Below, in pieces: positions 43,040 to 48,396 of a DNA stretch of 48,396 nt. Position 1 is the stretch's first letter. Every line of letters begins with the position of its first letter. The stretch is from Desulfoprunum benzoelyticum (GTDB lineage Bacteria > Desulfobacterota > Desulfobulbia > Desulfobulbales > Desulfocapsaceae): assembly GCF_014201505.1 (NCBI RefSeq), contig NZ_JACHEO010000023.1, positions 1 through 48,396 on the forward strand. The letters are read 5' to 3'. The translations under genes and the position numbers were made by a program. The notes under the pieces are model-generated. The model saw only the letters and a program-made list of their open reading frames with translations. It did no database searches and was not told where the DNA came from.

Positions 43040-43630
43040 ATGAGAAAAATAATTATTTGTATTTTTGTGCTCCTTATGGTCGGGATTGCACACGCGGAAC
43101 AGCAGAGGGTCGAAGTCCCCATCGGCGACTCACCATCCCTGGGCCCGGCCGACGCGCCGGTGACGGTCATCGAATTCATTGATTTTCAGTGACCCCACTG
43201 TGTGGCGGCCGGTCCGACCGTCAAACAGTTGCTGCAGACCTACCCCGACAAGATCCGCCTGGTGGTGAAGAACTATCCCTATAAATACCGTGATTTTTCG
43301 AAGATCTCGGCCGAGGCCTCCCTCGCGGCACGCGAACAGGGCAAATATTGGGAGATGCACGACATCCTGATTGCCCGCTCCCCCAAACTGGACCGGGCCA
43401 GCCTGATTGCCTATGCCGGTGAACTGGGGCTTGACGTCGCCAAATTCACCGAGGCCATCGACAGCGGCCGACATGCCAAGGACGTCGAAGCCGATGTGCA
43501 ACTGGCCGAATCGATTGACCTCTACAATACACCGACGTTTTACATCAACGGCCGGCAGGTTGTCGGAGAGCGCCCATTCGACTATTTCAAGAAGATCATC
43601 GACGAGGAATTGAACCAGGCAGGGAGGTGA
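43040..43630 (+). CDS. Secreted DsbA/thioredoxin-like selenoprotein with U-P-H-C active site (TGA 43190-43192 = Sec)
   Basis: A 196-residue protein with a Sec-type signal peptide (IIICIFVLLMVGIAHA) that standard translation would lose. Thioredoxin-fold strand VTVIEFIDFQ leads straight to U-P-H-C (Sec residue 51), where DsbA/DsbG-like homologues have C-P-H/Y-C. DYFKKIIDEELNQ is the C-terminal helix and YNTPTFYING the cis-Pro motif. ATG 43040 is in frame with the TGA; its ribosome site is weak (GGTGA). SECIS signal at 43190-43222. The role is probably periplasmic thiol/selenol redox chemistry. It is followed 4 bp later by a dihaem peroxidase and then fdhE, so it could protect or mature the exported FDH (inference). 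Confidence 0.85.
43190..43222 (+). promoter_or_regulatory. SECIS-like element in the DsbA-like gene
   Basis: GGTC begins exactly 18 nt after the TGA, as in E. coli fdhF. GGCGG (43204-43208) and CCGTC (43218-43222) can pair (one G-U), putting GGTC in the loop. Confidence 0.65.
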
Positions 43631-43634
43631 GCGG

Positions 43635-44690
43635 ATGAGAAGGCTGTTATGGATCGTAATCTCGGTTATCTGCCTGCCGGCTTGCGGTTTTGGGGGATCC
43701 CTCGAGCCGTTCAAGGAGGTACCGATTCCGAAATCGAACCCCCAGACTCCGGAGAAAGTGGAACTCGGCAGGAAACTGTTCTTCGATCGGCGCCTGTCCG
43801 GCGACGGGACCACCAACTGCGGGACCTGTCACGATCCGGAGCAGGGATACAGCGACGGACTCGAGCTTTCTCTCAACTATCCGACGACCCGGAACTGGCG
43901 CAACTCACCGACGCTGATCAATGTCGGTTTCCAGAAGTTTCTGTTCCATGACGGGCGGGCGGCGAGCCTTGAGGACCAGGCATTGTTTCCGATGATGTCG
44001 GCCTACGAGATGAACCAGAATCTCGATTTCATGGAGGAGGAGATCCGTTCGGTTCCAGAATATGTTTCCGAATTCACAAAAGTTTTCGGTGATGATGATA
44101 TTACCCGGGAGCGCGTGGCGATGGCCATCGCCGCCTTCGAGCGGACCATTGTTTCCGGTGATGCCCCGCTCGACAGGTTTCTGCGCGGTGACAAGGATGC
44201 CCTGTCGCCGGATGCGTTGAAAGGCTATGAAGTGTTCACCGGCAAAGGCAAATGCACCGAGTGTCATTTTGGCGTCAATCTGGCCGATGACCGGTTTCAC
44301 GCCCTCAATGTCCCGGAGAATCCGGAACACCTCAAGGACCCCCGGATCGCGGCGACCCGCCGGTTTGTCGCCAAGGTCTATCATTTCGAGGACTTTCGGA
44401 CCCTGGCCGAGGATCCCGGACGCTTCCTCATCACCAAGGAACAGAAAGACTGGAAAGCCTTCAGAACTCCGACGCTGAGGGAGGTCGCCGCCACTGCTCC
44501 CTATATGCACAACGGTATCTATGCTACCCTCGATGAGACGATCGAATTCTTTGACATGGGTGGCGGAAAAGGCAATACCGTGCTGAAGCCCCTGCAACTC
44601 ACGGCCGAGGAGAAACGACAGCTCAAGGTTTTCCTCGAACACGGGTTGACCGGAGCGCCGAAGGCCTTCACCTACCCAAAAATTCCTTAA
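43635..44690 (+). CDS. Dihaem cytochrome c peroxidase (CcpA/MauG family), lipoprotein-like
   Basis: A 351-residue exported dihaem protein. Two haem-c motifs, CGTCH (about residue 62) and CTECH (about 212), bind the low- and high-potential haems. The signal peptide ends in a lipobox-like LPAC, so it may be membrane-anchored. Family motifs include ELGRKLFFDRRLSGDGTTNC, FHDGRAASLEDQ and FRTPTLREVAATAPYMHNG. It reduces hydrogen peroxide with electrons from a cytochrome or quinol. Start ATG 43635 has GGGAGGTGA and is 4 bp after the selenoprotein stop. Co-transcribed with fdhE after it. Confidence 0.93.
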   Translation: MRRLLWIVISVICLPACGFGGSLEPFKEVPIPKSNPQTPEKVELGRKLFFDRRLSGDGTTNCGTCHDPEQGYSDGLELSLNYPTTRNWRNSPTLINVGFQKFLFHDGRAASLEDQALFPMMSAYEMNQNLDFMEEEIRSVPEYVSEFTKVFGDDDITRERVAMAIAAFERTIVSGDAPLDRFLRGDKDALSPDALKGYEVFTGKGKCTECHFGVNLADDRFHALNVPENPEHLKDPRIAATRRFVAKVYHFEDFRTLAEDPGRFLITKEQKDWKAFRTPTLREVAATAPYMHNGIYATLDETIEFFDMGGGKGNTVLKPLQLTAEEKRQLKVFLEHGLTGAPKAFTYPKIP

Positions 44691-44698
44691 GGAGTACC

Positions 44699-45469
44699 AT
44701 GACCATTGATATTCAGGCCTTGATTGCAAAACGTCCGCACCTCAAGGACCCACTTGAAATGTATGCCAGATGGCAGCGCTTTCACCAGGAGGCGGGGGAA
44801 TTGCTGCCGAAAGAGAGATCGGCGATGTCGGCCGAGGATTCCAGGACCTACCCGCGTGACTGTGCCGGCCCGATTTTTCGCCTGTTCGTCTCGATCTTTG
44901 ATCTTCCGGGAGAGGAACTCGCGCCGCTGGGCCAGGCCTTGGAGAGCGGCGAAATCGATTTCATGCGGCTGCCGCTCGGCGAAGTGCCGGTCGTTTCCGC
45001 CCTTCCTGCCACTGAAGATGAGTTGTCAAAAATCCTGTTTCTGGTGAGCAGGCCGTATTTTCTGGCGCTGCGGCAGACCTTTCCGCTGGACGGAAGCCAG
45101 TGGGAGGATGGCCGTTGTCCCCTGTGCTCGGCGCGACCGGCGCTGGCGACCATAGTCGAAGGACCGCAGCGCCACCTGCACTGTTCATTCTGCGGGACTT
45201 CCGGCACCTACCAGTTCATCGGCTGTCCCAACTGCGGGTCGACGGATGTTTCGCAGCTCAACACCATCATGGCCGAGGATGAATCTGGATTTCGGTTGGC
45301 GACCTGCGATGCGTGCCATAGCTATGTCAAGATCGTGGAGAGTTCCATCCTCGACGAGATGACCCTGGATCTGGCCGACATGGCGAGCCTGCCGCTCGAC
45401 CTCGTTGCCCAGGCAAAGGGATACGTGCGGATGGCGCCGAATCCTATCGCCTTGAAAACGATGGGATAA
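44699..45469 (+). CDS. fdhE: Second FdhE-family accessory protein
   Basis: A 256-residue protein with four CxxC motifs in FdhE order: GRCPLCSARP, LHCSFCGTSG, IGCPNCGSTD and ATCDACHSYV, followed by the usual acidic segment DEMTLDLADMASLPLDLVAQ. It is shorter than the FdhE at 19698, because the N-terminal domain is reduced. It lies last in the fdnGHI region, and its start is 8 bp after the peroxidase. It probably serves maturation of the exported FdnG. Confidence 0.88.
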   Translation: MTIDIQALIAKRPHLKDPLEMYARWQRFHQEAGELLPKERSAMSAEDSRTYPRDCAGPIFRLFVSIFDLPGEELAPLGQALESGEIDFMRLPLGEVPVVSALPATEDELSKILFLVSRPYFLALRQTFPLDGSQWEDGRCPLCSARPALATIVEGPQRHLHCSFCGTSGTYQFIGCPNCGSTDVSQLNTIMAEDESGFRLATCDACHSYVKIVESSILDEMTLDLADMASLPLDLVAQAKGYVRMAPNPIALKTMG

Positions 45470-45540
45470 CCGATCGTTCATAAACCATGTCCTGATCCGG
45501 TTGTTGTTTGTATGGTAATGCTGACCAGCGGATGGATGGC

Positions 45541-45573
45541 AAAGGGCTGTTCCAGTCGGACAGCCCTTTTGCT
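45541..45573. terminator. Bidirectional terminator between fdhE and the PfkB kinase
   Basis: AAAGGGCTGT (45541-45550) pairs with ACAGCCCTTT (45560-45569) around a 9-nt loop, followed by TTGCTTT on the plus strand. It overlaps the convergent kinase's stop region, so it can act both ways. Confidence 0.7.
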
Positions 45574-46497
45574 TTATCGGCTTGAGTCGAGCCGCGCTGC
45601 AAACTCTTCGGCAGTAAAGCGATAGACCTGGGTCCCGTAGTGTTCGACGGCAAAGGACGCGCAGGCGCTGCCGAGCCGGGCGCTCTCCTCGAGGCTCAGT
45701 CTTCTTGTCAGTCCGCTGATCAGGCCGCCCCGGTAGGCATCGCCGGCACCGGTTGGATCGACGACCTGTCTGGCCGGATAGGCGGGGATCTGTATCCTTT
45801 GCCCCTGGTGATGGACCGTTGAACCAGCCTCGCCAAGGGTGATGATCGTGCTTTCGGCGAGGTCGAGGAGCCGATCCTTCGTTATTTCGGTCTTGTCGAG
45901 GATGAGATCGAATTCGTAGTCGTTGACGATCAGGATCTTCGCCCCGGTTATGGCCGACAGGAGGGCATCGGCCTGCAGCACCGGCAGGGACTGGCCGGGA
46001 TCGAAGATGTAGGGGATCCCGGCTTCCCGGCATCGCCGCGGATAAGCGACCATGTCATCGAGATTGCCGGGTGAGACGAGGACCAGCGTGTCCACCGGGT
46101 CGAGGCCGGCGAAATCCAGTTCCGATGAATACTTCATCGCCCCGGGATTGAAGCCGGTGATCTGGTTGTCGCCCTTGTCGGTGGTGATGTAGGCGCCGGC
46201 AGTCAATTCCGTGTAGATCACCTTGATGCCGTCGATGGAGATGCCGTTTGCGGCGAACCATTCGAAATATCGGTGGTTGTCGCTGCCGATTGTTGCCGAA
46301 ATAAAGGGCGTCCCGCCCAGCAGTCGCAGGGCATAGGCGATATTGCCGGCGGTCCCGCCGAGATTTTCCTTGACCCCCTCGACCTGAAAGCAGACGTTGA
46401 GCACGTGGATCTTGTCCGGCAGTATATGGTCTGAAAAGTATTCAGGGAAATTCATGATTCTGTCATAGGCCAGAGAGCCGCTTACAATCACCTTCAT
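45574..46497 (-). CDS. PfkB-family carbohydrate/nucleoside kinase
   Basis: A 307-residue ribokinase-superfamily protein. The N-terminus MKVIVSGSLAYDRIMNF, the substrate motif GGTAGNIAYALRLLG and the C-terminal PTGAGDAYRGG (catalytic Asp in the GAGD anion hole) are canonical. It resembles adenosine-kinase-type/archaeal nucleoside kinases of this superfamily. ATG 46497 has AAGGA upstream and is preferred over a frame 28 residues longer. The substrate is not certain (sugar, nucleoside or similar). Confidence 0.85.
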   Translation of the reverse strand: MKVIVSGSLAYDRIMNFPEYFSDHILPDKIHVLNVCFQVEGVKENLGGTAGNIAYALRLLGGTPFISATIGSDNHRYFEWFAANGISIDGIKVIYTELTAGAYITTDKGDNQITGFNPGAMKYSSELDFAGLDPVDTLVLVSPGNLDDMVAYPRRCREAGIPYIFDPGQSLPVLQADALLSAITGAKILIVNDYEFDLILDKTEITKDRLLDLAESTIITLGEAGSTVHHQGQRIQIPAYPARQVVDPTGAGDAYRGGLISGLTRRLSLEESARLGSACASFAVEHYGTQVYRFTAEEFAARLDSSR

Positions 46498-46687
46498 CTG
46501 TCTTTTTCCTTGAACTTGAACGGTTACCGTTGGTCTGTGGATACTCTTAGGATGCTGCCGGCCGGAGCCGATGTCCGCCACCTGTCATCGATGGCGTTTA
46601 CGGGGCTGTTTAACACAGGGCCTGCGGGGTGTCCAATGAATAGTGGATCTATGCCGGGGCTGGGCCAGCGGCACGCCGGCCCGGGCG

Positions 46688-47614
46688 TCAGCGGTAGATC
46701 TCGGGATAATCGGCCTTCCATTTGCGGTGAAACCATAGCCAGTGGTCGGGATATCTGGTGATGATCTGTTCCAGCCCCTCATTCTGCCGTCGTGTCAGTA
46801 CCTCGATATCCTCCTTCGCTTCACCGTATCCGATGGGAATTTCCGGCAGGAAGACGAGACGGTGGCAACGGGGATCCCTGTCCCGGACGGTAAACATCGG
46901 CACCAGCGGCACCTGGTATTTCTGGGCCAGGCTGGGCGCGATATAGAGAGAGGTGGTGGGGTGGCCGAAGAATTCAGCCATGATCCCCTCCTTGCGGTTG
47001 GCATTCTGGTCGGTGAAAATCACCAGGTCTTCACCCTTCCTGAGGCGCTGGATCGCCTCGCGCAGGCCGTTTTCCTTGTAGAGGATGTTGACGCCAAGGG
47101 CGGTATTGCGCTGGTATCGGGCCTGTTCGAGCAGAGGGTTGTCGATGCGGCGGACGATGAAGTTCAATTTGTTGTAATGTCGGGCATAGTAACGATGTCC
47201 AATCTCCCAGTTGCCGAAGTGGGCGCCGAGGAGGATCACCGCGCTGCTTTTAGCCCGGGCGGCAAGCAGATGTTCTTCTCCTTCGACCCGAACCAGCCGG
47301 TCGAGGGTGGCAGCGGTCTTAAGGGGGTCAGCCAGGAATTGGACGAATTCGTGCCCGATCATCCCGAACTGTTTGAAGTTATCGCGAATTGTCCGGTCGA
47401 TCCGGTCCTCTGTCATTGAGGTGCCGAAAGCGAAACGGAGGTTGGCCCGGGCGATTTGCCGGTGTTTTCCGGCGAGGTGATAGAGCAAGGTGCCCAGGCC
47501 CCTGCCGAGGCCGAGCCACATGGAGAGCGGCATGCTGTGACTGCAGGCGAAATAGCCTTGTACGGCGTGGAAGGCCAGTTTATCGCCTCGGGAGATAGCA
47601 GGTTGCAAGGTCAT
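46688..47614 (-). CDS. Lysophospholipid/lipid A acyltransferase (LpxL/HtrB family)
   Basis: A 308-residue membrane-associated acyltransferase. The H-x4-E catalytic motif is seen in GAHFGNWEIGHRYY. Also typical are the N-terminal RQIARANLRFAFG, FIVRRIDNPLLEQ, DQNANRKEGIMAEFFG and the C-terminal YPDHWLWFHRKWK. Members transfer late acyl chains to lipid A precursors. The length is the family norm. Transcribed in the same direction as the PfkB kinase, 190 bp upstream of it. No adjoining LPS genes. Confidence 0.9.
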   Translation of the reverse strand: MTLQPAISRGDKLAFHAVQGYFACSHSMPLSMWLGLGRGLGTLLYHLAGKHRQIARANLRFAFGTSMTEDRIDRTIRDNFKQFGMIGHEFVQFLADPLKTAATLDRLVRVEGEEHLLAARAKSSAVILLGAHFGNWEIGHRYYARHYNKLNFIVRRIDNPLLEQARYQRNTALGVNILYKENGLREAIQRLRKGEDLVIFTDQNANRKEGIMAEFFGHPTTSLYIAPSLAQKYQVPLVPMFTVRDRDPRCHRLVFLPEIPIGYGEAKEDIEVLTRRQNEGLEQIITRYPDHWLWFHRKWKADYPEIYR

Positions 47615-48205
47615 GATGCTCTGGTTGAGATAGATTTTAGTTGTATGAGCTTACAGCATTGCGCCGGCAAATGATGGCGTTTCGGTATCACTTCTGCCTC
47701 ACTAGCATAGCGTCAAGAGCGAGATTTACCATTGAAAAAGTCTGATTGAGCAATCGATCCGGCATCGGCAGGCAAATATCGCACTCAAGCCCAAGGCCAA
47801 TCTCCAGGCGTTGGTTATCTGCTATATTATACTGAATTGACACCTATAAATTTGAAATTTTTTCTGCTCCGACCCAGCCTATTGATTCAGCTTGACAGTG
47901 AACCTTGCAGATTGTAAAAAGGTTCAATTAAAGAAATTAATTAAATACTGTCTGTTTTGGGCCCTGGAGGTAGACATTTGTCGTATAAATCAGTTCTTAG
48001 ATGGATATCCCGGCGGAGTTTTTTCTCTTTATAAGTGGCTTTTTTGGTTGTGTTTAAGTCGTGTTTGGACCTATATTCAGGCCAATGTGCAAACACAACT
48101 TTCCCCTCATGCAGACTTTCATTGCAGCAGCATCCCGCAGCATCAGATACCGTAGTGGTTGCAACCTGATATCGGCACGCCCACAGCACGAGGAGTAACA
48201 GAGAA
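47615..48205. other. Intergenic region before the NrfD-like gene
   Basis: No gene is supported in these 591 bp. TTGACA (47892-47897) with TAAAAA 17 bp on (47915) is a possible promoter about 290 bp before the next gene. An AT-rich frame at 47892-48155 looks like chance. Confidence 0.4.
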
Positions 48206-48396
48206 TGAACAGAATGTTGGCGGGGGTACTCCCCCAGGAAGGCGGTTTAGAGGCGAACGTATCGGGGAAATACGCAGCGGCGATCGGTCTGTGCGGCCTG
48301 TTGACCCTGGTCGGGGTGGGAGCGGGCATCCATTCCCTGTACGTCGGGCACGAGCATACCTTTGGGGTCAGCCGCGAGGTACCCTGGGGGATCCTG
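48206..48396 (+). CDS. NrfD/HybB-type integral membrane subunit, 5' end only
   Basis: The first 63 residues of a membrane protein that runs off the window. After a short polar N-terminus come a hydrophobic helix (IGLCGLLTLVGVGAGIHSLYVG) and the motif HTFGVSREVPWGIL. The G-x-H-x-LYVG and TFG-x-x-REVPWG patterns are typical of the NrfD/HybB (Hmc/Qrc-type) quinone-interacting subunits found with Fe-S and cytochrome partners. The start follows GGAG at 48191. Partner genes should lie to the right. Confidence 0.75.

Noticed and set aside
47892..48155. An 87-residue frame before the NrfD-like gene
   Set aside because: AT-rich, without a ribosome site or family features.

Overview
The window looks like the chromosome of an anaerobic, GC-rich, selenocysteine-using bacterium, most likely a Desulfobacterota (deltaproteobacterial) relative. 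The clues are two selenocysteine formate dehydrogenases, a membrane FdnGHI-type operon, separate tungstate (Tup) and molybdate (Mod) transporters, and a NrfD/HybB-type membrane subunit at the right edge. The species call is inference; the gene families are read directly.

Positions 1-5233 are the end of an integrated, more AT-rich element. It holds an integron-type gene cassette (a YajD-like HNH nuclease between two attC-like sites), two overlapping tyrosine recombinases, a phage-type integrase, and the 3' half of a tRNA-Arg(ACG) that marks the attachment site. Positions 5234-9390 are ordinary chromosome: an NADP-dependent oxidoreductase with a DJ-1/PfpI protein, and a serine esterase coupled to a Sir2 deacylase.

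Positions 9391-27287 form a large metal-and-cofactor supply region for formate dehydrogenase. In order: a HTH/periplasmic-binding regulator, tupABC, a molybdenum-storage-protein homologue with a small partner, a TiaS-like protein, an orphan ModA-like protein, a split YeeE/YedE transporter whose first half contains an in-frame TGA with a clear SECIS hairpin, a MoeA-like N-terminal domain, fdhE, a selenocysteine FdhA with a NuoG-like N-terminus, and modE-modABC behind a perfect 24-bp palindrome. A 1212-residue FAD/Fe-S oxidoreductase follows (27787-31425). Positions 31500-37543 hold small secreted proteins, a response regulator, an acetyltransferase, a secreted TIM-barrel-like protein, a nucleoside deaminase and a small unknown protein.

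Positions 38434-45469 hold a second FDH operon: Tat-exported selenocysteine FdnG, FdnH and FdnI, then a hairpin terminator, then a secreted DsbA-like protein whose active site is U-P-H-C, a dihaem cytochrome c peroxidase and a second FdhE. Its upstream region has a five-unit repeat with an exact 23-bp period. A PfkB-type kinase, an LpxL-type acyltransferase and the start of a NrfD/HybB-like membrane protein close the window.

Four genes (20770-23463 minus, 17400-17927, 38434-41577, 43040-43630) are split or truncated by standard translation and must be read through TGA as selenocysteine. The YeeE and DsbA-like cases are the most noteworthy.
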